Source: Blastocatellia bacterium
Lineage (GTDB): Bacteria > Acidobacteriota > Blastocatellia > UBA7656
DNA length: 7,820 nucleotides
Reading direction: 5' to 3'
NCBI GenBank assembly: GCA_022615215.1
Contig: JAKEHD010000090.1
Location: 1-7,820 of the forward strand
Part shown: positions 1-6,545 of the stretch, one piece after another
Numbering within the stretch: position 1 is the stretch's first letter
Layout of the letters: each line of letters starts with the position of its first letter
Notes under the pieces: generated by a model
The model's database searches: none
The model's input: the letters and a program-made list of their open reading frames with translations, nothing else
Told to the model about the DNA's origin: nothing
Program-made: the position numbers and the translations under genes

Positions 1-10
1 TCGCTGTTCC

Positions 11-59
11 CTACGCGAGGAGGGCAGACGGATGAAGTCCGCCTCTCGCGGGAATGTAG
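11..59. repeat. Imperfect hairpin, REP-like, at the tyrS break
   Basis: The arms at 14-29 and 37-50 pair as CGCGAG with CTCGCG, then AGG with CCT, then GAC with GTC. A bulged G and a small internal mismatch interrupt the stem, and the loop is ggatgaa. CTAC at 11-14 and GTAG at 56-59 could alternatively close the base. GC-rich hairpins of this kind between genes are typical of REP-like dispersed repeats, but a single copy in this window cannot prove that. Confidence 0.5.
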
Positions 60-277
60 CTTCGTCGTTCACCGTCATCAAAGGCGCGATGTCCCAACGT
101 TTGGAACTGCCGCAGCTTGTTAAGCAGCACGATGTGGCCTAAATGAAGATCGGGCGCCGTCGGATCAAACCCCGCCTTAACGCGCAGCGGTCGCCCCGCG
201 CTCAACTTGGTTCGAAGCTGTACTTCGGGCAAGATTTCGACCGTACCATGTTTTATCGTACCGAAGTCTTTGTCCAT
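11..277 (-). pseudogene. tyrS: tyrS 5' fragment (tyrosyl-tRNA synthetase, broken after about 66 codons)
   Basis: Tyrosyl-tRNA synthetase joins tyrosine to its tRNA in the cytoplasm. The - strand frame starts at the ATG at 277-275. Residues 1-66 read like the N-terminus of the long bacterial TyrS: KAGFDPTAPDLHLGH (residues 34-48) holds the class I HIGH signature as HLGH at 45-48, followed by VLLNKLRQFQTLGH. The family normally goes on with a segment like FLIGDFT. Here, after residue 66 (around base 80), similarity stops and about 22 unrelated residues run to a TAG at 11-13. The full enzyme is about 400 residues, so most of the Rossmann fold, the KMSKS loop and the tRNA-binding part are absent. 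A hairpin lies in the unrelated sequence. Either this is a relic with an intact tyrS elsewhere, or the join is an assembly error at a repeat. The TyrS identity is firm; the cause of the break is not. Confidence 0.82.
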
Positions 278-364
278 CGTTTCACTTGTCGAACAATAAA
301 GTTATTTTTTGTATTTCAGTTTTGTGAGTCGGAAAATCTTTTCAGAAGAGAGCGGTTGAAAACT
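278..364. promoter_or_regulatory. Divergent AT-rich gap between tyrS and gmhB
   Basis: This 87-base gap separates the two divergent starts and is AT-rich at about 292-345, as expected of a region holding back-to-back promoters. I see no hexamer pair good enough to name. The purine run at 344-352 is the only ribosome-site candidate for gmhB. Confidence 0.35.
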
Positions 365-955
365 GTGAGCCAATCGTCTGATCTGCAATCCGCGCGGGCC
401 GTGTTCCTCGACCGCGACGGCACCATAAACGAAGACAGCGGATATGTGTCGCATCCCCGCGAGTTGATTATCTACCCGTGGGCGGCCGAAGCCATACGGC
501 TCATCAACGAGTCGGGCATGAAGGCGTTCGTGATAACCAATCAATCGGGCGTGGCGCGAGGGCTTTACACGGAAGAGACCTTGCATGCGGTTCACGAGCG
601 AATGCGCGAAGAGCTTGCGCGTGAGGGAGCGAAGATAGACGCTTTCTACTATTGCCCCCATCATCCCGATTTCGGTGACGCGCGATATAAAAAAATATGC
701 GACTGCCGCAAGCCCCGGCCCGGCCTTCTGCACAGGGCTGCGCGCGAGCACCGCATCGAGCTTGCGCGATCTTATGTGATAGGCGACAAGGCGAGCGATA
801 TGAATTTAGCGGCTGGTGTAGGAGCCGTCGGGGCGCTTGTCTTGACCGGCTACGGCAGAGGGACGCACGCTGACTCCGAACGCTGGCCCTGCGAGCCGTC
901 AATCGTGGCCGGGGATTTACTCGAAGCCGTCAATATAATACTTGACAGAATGTAG
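365..955 (+). CDS. gmhB: D-glycero-D-manno-heptose 1,7-bisphosphate 7-phosphatase (GmhB-type HAD phosphatase)
   Basis: GmhB removes the 7-phosphate from heptose 1,7-bisphosphate in the cytoplasm, a step toward ADP-heptose for lipopolysaccharide core. The 196 residues fit the family's usual 180-200. Motif I is FLDRDGTI (residues 14-21, nucleophile Asp16 and acid/base Asp18), motif II is VITNQSGVARG (56-66), and motif IV is VIGDKASDMN (138-147). The loop with Cys97, His99, Cys112 and Cys114 (CPHHP ... CDCRKP) is the zinc site that marks the GmhB/HisB-N group. I chose the GTG at 365; a TTG at 356 is equally possible and lies nearer the weak purine stretch at 344-352. The open frame reaches back to 143 over tyrS, but that part is not family sequence. 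No other heptose gene is nearby, so the related histidinol-phosphate phosphatase role cannot be fully excluded. Confidence 0.85.
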   Translation: MSQSSDLQSARAVFLDRDGTINEDSGYVSHPRELIIYPWAAEAIRLINESGMKAFVITNQSGVARGLYTEETLHAVHERMREELAREGAKIDAFYYCPHHPDFGDARYKKICDCRKPRPGLLHRAAREHRIELARSYVIGDKASDMNLAAGVGAVGALVLTGYGRGTHADSERWPCEPSIVAGDLLEAVNIILDRM

Positions 956-993
956 ATGCCGGTTGTCAGATGTCTCTGAAGCAGGCGGCGAAA

Positions 994-1162
994 TCAGCTA
1001 TCAGCTATCAGCTATTAGCTACAGACGATCAGCCAAAAGTTTCGAACCACAGATTACACAGATTTCTCAGATATCTTCTGTGTTATCCGTGTTATCTGTG
1101 GTTGAATATTTGACCTGACGGCTGATAGCTGACGGCTGACGGCTGACGGCTGATAGCTGACG
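994..1162. repeat. Nested inverted-repeat element with heptamer arrays
   Basis: The core is a near-perfect palindrome: 27-base arms at 1045-1071 and 1077-1103 match with five mismatches around a 5-base loop. The left arm begins AACCACAGATTACACAGAT. It is flanked on the left by four heptamers (TCAGCTA and variants, 994-1021) and on the right by seven heptamers (GCTGACG or GCTGATA, the first imperfect, 1114-1162). The left heptamer is the reverse complement of the right one in rotated phase, so the whole block is an inverted repeat inside an inverted repeat. It fills most of the 230-base gap between gmhB and recN, carries no gene and lies just before the recN start, so any recN promoter must lie in or beside it. 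It looks like a dispersed, non-coding repeat family. It is not a CRISPR array, because the units have no spacers. Confidence 0.85.
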
Positions 1163-1185
1163 CTTCGGTCCCCTGCGACGGATTT

Positions 1186-2889
1186 ATGCTGACTTTACTC
1201 AACATTTCAAACATCGCTCTGATCGAGGACTTGCAGGTCGAGTTCGACCGGGCGCTGAATCTGCTTACGGGCGAGACCGGCTCCGGCAAATCGATCATAG
1301 TCGACGCGCTCGGCCTTTTGATAGGCGGACGATTCACCTCCGATATGATAAAGGCGGGCGAGGAGCGCGCCTTCATCGAAGGACTCTTTCTGGTCGGGCG
1401 CAACGAAGAGCTTGAAGAGTTGCTTCGCTCGGCGGGGATAGAACTCGACGGCCGAGAAGAAAACGAAATCATAATACGCCGAGACCTGGCCGCAAACGGC
1501 CGCAACAAGATATTCATCAACAATCACCTCGCCACCCAGGCGCTTCTGCGCGAGCTCAGGCCCTTCCTCGTGGACATTCACGGACAGGGCGATCAGCAGA
1601 CGCTCTTCAATCCCGACACACATCTCGAATCGCTCGACGCTTATGCGAAGGTCGCAAGCCTGCGCCAGGAGGTGGCCGAACGCTACGGTCGATTGTCGGA
1701 GTTGAAAAGCGAACTCGACGCGCTCAGACAGGATGAGGCCGAAAAATTTCAACTCATCGACATCCTGCGGTTTCAGATAGACGAGCTTGAGCGCGCGCAT
1801 CTCGCGGCGGGCGAAGACGAACAACTCGAAGAAGAGCGGCGGCGATTGAGCAATGTCGAAAAGCTGACCTCGCTGTGCGCCGAAACCATCGCCCTCATAT
1901 ACGAAGACGACGAGTCTGCCCTCGCGCGCATAGGGCGAGCGAGCGGCCGCGTGGAAGAACTGAGCGGTTATGAATCCGGCTTCCGCGCCTACCTGGAAGG
2001 GCTGGAATCGGCCCGCGCCCTGCTCGAAGACCTGGCCTTCTCGCTGCGCGATTTCGCAGACAAGCTGGAGTTCTCTCCCGCGCGGCTCGCAAGTGTCGAG
2101 GACCGGCTGGCCGAGATACGGCGATTGAGCCGCAAATATGGCGGGTCGATAGAGACGGCGCTCGATCATCTGGCCCGTTCTCACGACAGGCTCGATAATA
2201 TCGAGAGATCGGGCGAGCGCGAGAAGGAACTCGCTTCCGAGCTAAGGGAGGCGCGCGAGCATTATCTCGAATCTTCGCTCAGGCTTCACGGCGAGCGAGC
2301 GAGCGCCATAAAGACATTCGAGCAGTGTATAGAGCGCGACCTCACGGAAGTCGCTATGGAGCATGCGCGCTTCGAAGTGCGAATGAAGTCGCCTTCGGAG
2401 TTGGAGTTGAGAGACGAAGACGCCTGGCGCTATTTCACGCGGCGGGGAATAGACCGCGTAGAGTTTTACATTTCGGCAAACGTGGGCGAATCGCCGAGAC
2501 CTCTGGCAAAAGTGGCATCGGGGGGCGAGGCCTCGCGACTTATGCTCGTGCTCAAGACCATCGCCAGCGCCTCGGCCTGGCCGCGCACGATAGTCTTCGA
2601 CGAGGTAGATTCAGGCATAGGAGGCCGCGTCTCTGAGGCGGTCGGCGTCAAACTCAAGAAGCTTTCGGAAACGAATCAGGTTCTATGCGTCACGCATCAG
2701 GCGCAAATCGCGCGATTTGCGGACTCGCATGTCCTTGTGCGCAAGGAAGTGATCGCCGACCGCACCGAAGTCAGCCTTGAGAGACTGGACCGGCGAGGTC
2801 GCATAGAAGAGATCGCCCGCATGCTTACGGGCGCGGAGATCACGGACACGGCCCGCCGCCACGCAAAGGAGATGCTCAAGATTGAGTGA
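1186..2889 (+). CDS. recN: DNA repair protein RecN
   Basis: RecN is a cytoplasmic SMC-like ATPase that gathers at DNA double-strand breaks and helps recombinational repair. The 567 residues are full length for the family. The N-terminus MLTLLNISNIALIEDL is characteristic, with Walker A GETGSGKS at 29-36 and the conserved DIHGQGDQQ segment at 130-138. A long charged, Glu/Arg/Leu-rich coiled-coil region runs from about 155 to 380. The C-terminal lobe has the ABC signature VASGGEASRLM (from 443), Walker B TIVFDEVDSGIGG (468-480, Asp472-Glu473) and the switch histidine in VTHQAQIARFADS (His504). The ATG at 1186 fits the family start exactly, though only a weak GACGG precedes it. I saw no LexA-type operator. 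Decayed Rhs sequence begins almost immediately after the stop. Confidence 0.97.
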   Translation: MLTLLNISNIALIEDLQVEFDRALNLLTGETGSGKSIIVDALGLLIGGRFTSDMIKAGEERAFIEGLFLVGRNEELEELLRSAGIELDGREENEIIIRRDLAANGRNKIFINNHLATQALLRELRPFLVDIHGQGDQQTLFNPDTHLESLDAYAKVASLRQEVAERYGRLSELKSELDALRQDEAEKFQLIDILRFQIDELERAHLAAGEDEQLEEERRRLSNVEKLTSLCAETIALIYEDDESALARIGRASGRVEELSGYESGFRAYLEGLESARALLEDLAFSLRDFADKLEFSPARLASVEDRLAEIRRLSRKYGGSIETALDHLARSHDRLDNIERSGEREKELASELREAREHYLESSLRLHGERASAIKTFEQCIERDLTEVAMEHARFEVRMKSPSELELRDEDAWRYFTRRGIDRVEFYISANVGESPRPLAKVASGGEASRLMLVLKTIASASAWPRTIVFDEVDSGIGGRVSEAVGVKLKKLSETNQVLCVTHQAQIARFADSHVLVRKEVIADRTEVSLERLDRRGRIEEIARMLTGAEITDTARRHAKEMLKIE

Positions 2890-3062
2890 GTTGTTGAGAT
2901 CATAAACGCCTTCTGTGCCCATTTCTTGCCCGACGGATAGGTGATCGAAGTCTGCTGACCTGTCTGGTTGTATTGGTATCTCGTCGTGTAGGTCGCGCTG
3001 CTGCCCGTGATCGTTCGGCCCTTGCTCGTCAATCACCCTAAGCTGTCATAACTGTAGCGGGA
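2890..3062 (-). pseudogene. Rhs/YD-repeat protein remnant
   Basis: Read on the - strand from 3062, the sequence gives SRYSYDSLG, then a TGA stop (3035-3033), then LTSKGRTITG and a second repeat YQYNQTGQQTSITYPSG. These are two consecutive YD repeats of the Rhs family, large surface or secreted proteins that often carry polymorphic toxins. The stop stands where the family has Arg in GRLTS, so CGA to TGA is a likely single-base nonsense change. Past YPSG, a one-base shift would give a longer plausible reading (GTEGVYDLNN), suggesting a frameshift too. A further TAA lies upstream at about 3092-3090. Similarity ends against the 3' end of recN, so the fragment is cut at both ends. No start, ribosome site or toxin domain is present, and it is almost certainly non-functional. 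Confidence 0.75.
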
Positions 3063-3322
3063 AAGCAGACCCTTTTCTATTTCAAAGTATTAGCCCATGA
3101 GCACCCGTTTCAAGCCCCCCCATCACAAAGGGCGGCCGTTTCGTCCCATTGCTCTTTGCAGACGGCGATCTTACCTGTACTATGCTGAATTCGTTATAGT
3201 GTCGTTTCGTTCATAGGCGAAGCTAACGCATGGTTTCGGAATCGCAGAGAAATCGAGCGTTGCCATCAGAAGTCAGAAGGTTTTCTCAGTATGAAGACTG
3301 ATCTGATCCTCCCGTTCGGGAC

Positions 3323-3333
3323 AAAGAAATCTT
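3323..3333. repeat. AAAGAAATCTT motif, copy 1
   Basis: This is an 11-base match to the motif that recurs at 5657-5670 and twice at 7620-7649. The AAAGA/TCTT halves form a small dyad. It lies about 250 bases before the histidine kinase start. Its function is unknown. Confidence 0.45.
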
Positions 3334-3385
3334 CATAGCTCTCTGGGATAGCAAATCGAAGAGGTCAGGAGCGGAAAAGTTCGCA

Positions 3386-3434
3386 GCCCCGAAAGGAAGA
3401 AGGCTTCTCGCTGAAATGCCTTTTGCGCCGGGGC
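3386..3434 (+). promoter_or_regulatory. Stem-loop in the histidine kinase leader
   Basis: GCCCCG (3386-3391) pairs with CGGGGC (3429-3434), and AAAGG (3392-3396) pairs with CCTTT (3419-3423). That makes eleven pairs, interrupted by a 5-base bulge (3424-3428). A smaller dyad, AGAAGGCTTCT, sits in the loop. No T-run follows, so it is not a standard terminator. It could be a structured 5' leader for the kinase transcript. I recognise no riboswitch class. Confidence 0.35.
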
Positions 3435-3585
3435 CGACATAAGAGGGCAGCGGTAAGAGATGTTTCGGCTTTTGCTCCCATTCGAATAATTGAGAGTTAT
3501 TTCCGATGCGGCGTTTAAGCATGTGCGGGCGGAAAATACCGAAAGCGCATGCGGACGACACGTAGCCGTGTCTTATGGAAGAGAG

Positions 3586-4680
3586 ATGGAGATCGAAAAG
3601 CTCTGGCAGAACCGATGGTCGCGATGGGGAATGCTCCTCGGAGGATGGACTCTGTTCGGTCTGTTTCTGGCCAGCCAGTTGTTCCTCGCTCACGCGCGCC
3701 ACGACCTGCCTGTGACGTGGTACAAAATAATCTCTCTGGATCTCGGCTACGCTTATGTGTGGGCAACCCTGACGCCTTCGATCCTGGGGCTTGCGCGGCG
3801 TTTTCCGATAGAGCGCAAACACTGGGCGCGGAATTTTCTGGTACATATATTCGCAAGCTTCCTGGTCGGGATTGCCACAAGGATACTCCACGACATCCTG
3901 TACTGGTTCTTTCTTGCCGATACTGACAGGGCTTTCTCAATTATGGGGCTGCTGCTGAATGTCTACCTGATAATAGATTACGGCATGATGATCTACTGGC
4001 TGATCCTGCTCATCAGCCATGCTTTCAACTATTATCGGCGTTACCGGGAAGGCGAATCGAAATCCGCCCGCCTCGAAGCCCTATTGGCCAGAGCCGAGTT
4101 GCAGGCCCTTAAAATGCAGTTGCATCCTCATTTCCTCTTCAATACGCTCCACTCCATATCTGCGCTCCTTTACAAGGACGTGAGCGCCGCAGACAAGATG
4201 ATCGCGCGGCTGGGAGATTTTCTGAGAATCACTCTGGAAAATTCCGGCTCTCAGGAAGTTTCGCTCGCGCAAGAACTGGAGTTCCTCAAATGCTATCTGG
4301 AGATCGAGCGCCTGCGCTTTCAGGACCGCCTGACCGTCTGCCTCGATATAGATGCGAGGACGCTGAGTGTGCGAGTGCCCAACTTGATCTTGCAGCCCAT
4401 AGTTGAAAACGCCATTCGCCATGGGATCGCGCCCCGGTCCTGCCCCGGACGCATCGAGATACATGCAAAGCAAATAGACGGCTTCCTGCAAGTACGGGTG
4501 AGCGACAACGGACCCGGACTGCCTGTGAACGGCAATTCGAGAAGCCTGTTCAAGAAGGGTCTCGGACTCGCCAACACGCAGGCCCGTCTTCAACAGATTT
4601 ATGGTCCGGCCCATCGCCTGGACTTCGACAACGCTCCCGCCGGCGGATTGATCGTGACGATTGAAATACCTGTCAAATAA
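3586..4680 (+). CDS. LytS/YehU-type membrane sensor histidine kinase
   Basis: This is an inner-membrane kinase that should phosphorylate the LytTR regulator encoded just downstream. Within 364 residues, four hydrophobic segments come first (about 16-36, 50-68, 83-103 and 113-140), with no separate periplasmic or PAS/GAF domain, so sensing probably occurs in or at the membrane. A short linker (about 145-170) leads to the His_kinase domain (LHPHFLFNTLHSI, 179-191, expected phospho-acceptor His182). The ATPase domain has the N box LQPIVENAIRHG (Glu274, Asn275), G1 box SDNGPGLP (from 306) and G2 box GLGLAN (325-330). I chose the ATG at 3586, preceded by GGAAGAG, because the family starts a short way before the first membrane segment. 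GTG 3568 and TTG 3490 are also in frame. The 66-base gap to the regulator suggests an operon. Confidence 0.94.
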   Translation: MEIEKLWQNRWSRWGMLLGGWTLFGLFLASQLFLAHARHDLPVTWYKIISLDLGYAYVWATLTPSILGLARRFPIERKHWARNFLVHIFASFLVGIATRILHDILYWFFLADTDRAFSIMGLLLNVYLIIDYGMMIYWLILLISHAFNYYRRYREGESKSARLEALLARAELQALKMQLHPHFLFNTLHSISALLYKDVSAADKMIARLGDFLRITLENSGSQEVSLAQELEFLKCYLEIERLRFQDRLTVCLDIDARTLSVRVPNLILQPIVENAIRHGIAPRSCPGRIEIHAKQIDGFLQVRVSDNGPGLPVNGNSRSLFKKGLGLANTQARLQQIYGPAHRLDFDNAPAGGLIVTIEIPVK

Positions 4681-4730
4681 ATTTCCAAGCAAAATCGAAC
4701 TGACTGCAACATTCCGGCGTTATAAGGCGT

Positions 4731-4737
4731 AAAGGAG
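4731..4737 (+). promoter_or_regulatory. Ribosome binding site of the LytTR regulator
   Basis: AAAGGAG lies nine bases before the ATG at 4747. It is the clear ribosome site that fixes this start and argues for independent re-initiation after the kinase stop. Confidence 0.7.
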
Positions 4738-4746
4738 CGTCCGGCA

Positions 4747-5526
4747 ATGGGAGAGGAGAAGCCTATAAAGGTATTAATAGTGGATGATGAACCGTTGGCG
4801 CGCGAAAGAATCCGTGATATGCTGCGAGCCGACGCGGACATCCAAATAGTTGGGGACTGCTCCAACGGAAACGAAGCCATTGCAGCCATTCGCCGCCAAT
4901 CCCCCGACCTGATATTCCTAGACGTTCAGATGCCCGAAAGCGATGGCTTCGAGGTGCTCTCCAAGCTCGACCCCGGCTCCATGCCCGCAGTCATATTCGT
5001 AACGGCTTACGATCAATACGCCGTGCGCGCCTTCGAGGTCTACGCGCTGGATTACCTGTTAAAGCCTTTCGACTGCGAAAGATTCGAAAGGGCGCTCGAA
5101 CGCGCAAAGACCCATATAAGGAAGAAGGGAGAAGGCAGCCTCGGACAACGCATCCTATCGGCCCTCGAAGAGATAAAGACCCGGCCCGTGCATCTGGACC
5201 GCCTGGTCATCAAGATGAACGGACATGTCTTCTTCGTGAGGGCCGAAGAGATCGATTGGATAGAAGCCGAAGGAAACTACGTGCGCCTGCATGTCGGACG
5301 AGAGACATATCTGCTCAGGGACACCATAAGCGGCCTTGAAGAGCAGCTCGACCCCAGGAACTTCCTTCGCGTGCATAGATCCGCCATTGTGAACATAGAC
5401 CGCATACAGGAGTTGCAGCCCTGGTTTCATGGAGAGTACAAGATAATCCTTCAGGATGGAATGGAGTTGACGCTCTCGCGCACTTACAGGGAAAAACTGA
5501 ACGAGTTCCTCGGAAGGTCTCTATGA
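4747..5526 (+). CDS. LytTR-family response regulator
   Basis: This is a cytoplasmic DNA-binding regulator of 259 residues, the usual size for the LytR/AlgR group. The receiver domain (about 7-122) has the acidic pair Asp13-Asp14 in LIVDDEP, the phospho-acceptor Asp59 in IFLDVQMP, Thr86 in FVTAYD and Lys106-Pro107 in YLLKPF, so all key residues are present. A charged linker (about 120-152) leads to the LytTR domain (about 155-256), seen as VRAEEIDWIEAEGNYVRLH, FLRVHRSAIVNIDRI and TLSRTYREKL. LytTR proteins bind short direct repeats with beta strands rather than a helix-turn-helix. Its partner is surely the kinase upstream, 66 bases away. Its targets are unknown; the exported JAMM gene starting 285 bases downstream is an obvious candidate by position. 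Confidence 0.96.
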   Translation: MGEEKPIKVLIVDDEPLARERIRDMLRADADIQIVGDCSNGNEAIAAIRRQSPDLIFLDVQMPESDGFEVLSKLDPGSMPAVIFVTAYDQYAVRAFEVYALDYLLKPFDCERFERALERAKTHIRKKGEGSLGQRILSALEEIKTRPVHLDRLVIKMNGHVFFVRAEEIDWIEAEGNYVRLHVGRETYLLRDTISGLEEQLDPRNFLRVHRSAIVNIDRIQELQPWFHGEYKIILQDGMELTLSRTYREKLNEFLGRSL

Positions 5527-5656
5527 TACCCGGACGGCCTGCCACGCTCTCAGGTCGACTCATCACAAATTTCAAGGGCCTCATCCCATAACACTTTTCA
5601 TATTTCAATCACCTCGCGTAGACTCGGCATTATAGAAGCTGCCCCTGCGCTCGCCC

Positions 5657-5670
5657 AAGAAAGAAATCTT
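5657..5670. repeat. AAGAAAGAAATCTT motif, copy 2
   Basis: This 14-base stretch is identical to part of the tandem 15-mer at 7620-7649. CGCCC stands just before it in both places, with one base of offset. It lies 142 bases before the JAMM gene start, in the gap after the LytTR regulator, which makes it a possible operator or a piece of a dispersed repeat. Confidence 0.5.
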
Positions 5671-5747
5671 TTTCGGAGGGTGAGAGAGGTAAACCGTAGA
5701 TAGATGTTACAGCCTGAGTGCGGCCCGGCCGTAAGGGTTGCCGGAAG

Positions 5748-5796
5748 GAAGAAGTCTTTCTTCGTAAAGATAGATTTACGCAAGGCGGATTTCGCC
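5748..5796 (+). promoter_or_regulatory. Three adjacent hairpins in the JAMM gene leader
   Basis: Three perfect small stems lie almost end to end. GAAGAA (5748-5753) pairs with TTCTTC (5758-5763), CGTAAA (5763-5768) with TTTACG (5775-5780), and GGCG (5784-5787) with CGCC (5793-5796). The last ends three bases before the GAGGAG ribosome site (5800-5805). Stems 1 and 2 share base 5763. The arrangement suggests a structured 5' leader able to affect translation. I recognise no known riboswitch. Confidence 0.4.
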
Positions 5797-5811
5797 ATCG
5801 AGGAGATTTTC

Positions 5812-6369
5812 ATGCAATGGTCCTCGTGCCTGATTTTACCTGTTCTCGCATTCATCGTCTCGGCTCTGCAAATACAGTCGTTTACAAACCCAGGCGCCGG
5901 CCGTAGAGAAACGAGTGCGACCAGACGGGTTTCGAGAATTCACGAAAGTGTAACAGAGGAATTCTCGAAAGCCTGGTCCATCTCGAAAAGCGGCACCGTC
6001 CGTCAGGAAGGCCTGGTATTGATCTTTCGGACGGAAGGCGGCGGCTACGAAGCCAGGTCGCAGGGGACCACCAACCAGGACAAGAGCTTCACCTTCAAAT
6101 GGCATCCGGACATAGCGGCTATAGTGCATACTCATCCTAATGATACCAACCCTCGCCCATCGAGTACGGATCGGCAGGTCGCCGACAAGTATGGCGTGCC
6201 GGTCTTCACCATAACCAGCAGAGGCATGTATGTTTACGATCCGGCCACGAAGAAGGTCAGCCTAGTGATGGAGGGACTCGACTGGCTCGATGCATCGAAG
6301 TGGACCGAGGAAGTATATTCGAAGCTGACGAGTTGTTGCCGATACCCTCATACGTCTACAATCAGGTGA
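5812..6369 (+). CDS. Exported JAMM/JAB-type metallopeptidase-like protein
   Basis: The 185 residues begin with a hydrophobic stretch (7-18, CLILPVLAFIVSA) that looks like a signal peptide or anchor, though its n-region MQWSSC lacks the usual basic residue. A Ser/Arg-rich stretch and a JAMM-like domain (about 45-155) follow. The zinc signature is complete: His106-Thr-His108-Pro109, seven residues, Ser117, two residues, Asp120. Glu66 in QEGLVLIF is the probable catalytic acid. GVPVFTITSRGMYVYDP (128-144) fits the strands after the metal site. Cytoplasmic JAMM enzymes cut isopeptide bonds of ubiquitin-like proteins; some bacterial relatives sit in Rhs-type toxins or act on the cell wall. The substrate here is unknown. 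The ATG at 5812 has GAGGAG six bases upstream; the frame is open to 5704 but lacks a ribosome site there. Both neighbours are regulator genes. Confidence 0.8.
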   Translation: MQWSSCLILPVLAFIVSALQIQSFTNPGAGRRETSATRRVSRIHESVTEEFSKAWSISKSGTVRQEGLVLIFRTEGGGYEARSQGTTNQDKSFTFKWHPDIAAIVHTHPNDTNPRPSSTDRQVADKYGVPVFTITSRGMYVYDPATKKVSLVMEGLDWLDASKWTEEVYSKLTSCCRYPHTSTIR

Positions 6370-6460
6370 ATTCGTCGTCGCACAATTGAACGAATGACCT
6401 TCCTTCGTCCCTCTCCTGAACCGACTCGCAACAAAATTCAATAATTTCGTCCCAAAACCA

Positions 6461-6490
6461 TTCCCTTTTCCGTAAGGGGTTGCGTATGAT
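6461..6490 (+). promoter_or_regulatory. Possible sigma-70-type promoter of the activator-like gene
   Basis: TATGAT at 6485-6490 is a good -10 match. TTCCCT at 6461-6466, 18 bases upstream, is a poor -35. A small dyad (CCCTT 6463-6467, AAGGG 6474-6478) overlaps it. The predicted start would leave a leader of about 50 bases. This is a weak call. Confidence 0.28.
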
Positions 6491-6524
6491 TATTTGGCCG
6501 AGAACCATCGTCCCATTGTAACTT

Positions 6525-6533
6525 GAAGGAGGT
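6525..6533 (+). promoter_or_regulatory. Strong but distant Shine-Dalgarno site
   Basis: GAAGGAGGT is almost the full complement of the 16S rRNA tail, yet it ends 12 bases before the ATG at 6546, longer than usual. No alternative in-frame start lies closer, so 6546 stands. Confidence 0.65.
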
Positions 6534-6545
6534 CCGAATTCCCGA

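Larger units (their letters stand above)
3063..3585. other. Gap of about 520 bases before the histidine kinase, no gene seen
   Basis: No convincing coding region lies here. The kinase frame is open back to 3490, but that part does not look like the family. The stretch holds the stem-loop at 3386-3434, one copy of the AAAGAAATCTT motif (3323-3333) and weak promoter-like hexamers (TTGCAG at 3157-3162 with TATGCT at 3181-3186, 18 bases apart). The left end may still be decayed Rhs sequence. Confidence 0.5.

Noticed and set aside
143..364. Upstream extension of the gmhB frame
   Set aside because: It overlaps the tyrS start region antisense and the divergent gap, and the residues do not resemble the N-terminus of HAD phosphatases.
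994..1162. CRISPR array
   Set aside because: The units are contiguous heptamers without spacers, and the core is a palindrome.
1207..2184. Long open frame of 325 codons on the - strand
   Set aside because: It lies wholly inside recN, which has every family motif. The antisense frame is a shadow of recN codon bias.
3490..3585. Earlier start for the histidine kinase (TTG 3490 or GTG 3568)
   Set aside because: The added residues do not look like the family, no ribosome site precedes the TTG, and the ATG at 3586 places the first membrane segment at the usual distance.
5727..5741. Sigma-54 (-24/-12) promoter before the JAMM gene
   Set aside because: GG and GC are 11 bases apart rather than 10, and the rest of the consensus is poor. 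The similar string at 6470 lacks the GG.
5704..5811. Longer N-terminus for the JAMM protein from ATG 5704
   Set aside because: There is no ribosome site at 5704, and the stretch forms three hairpins. GAGGAG six bases before 5812 is far better. The lack of a basic residue in the resulting n-region leaves a little doubt.
3141..6518. TCGTCCCATTG shared at 3141-3151 and 6508-6518
   Set aside because: Several shared 11-mers are expected by chance among all pairs in a window this size, and the flanks do not match.
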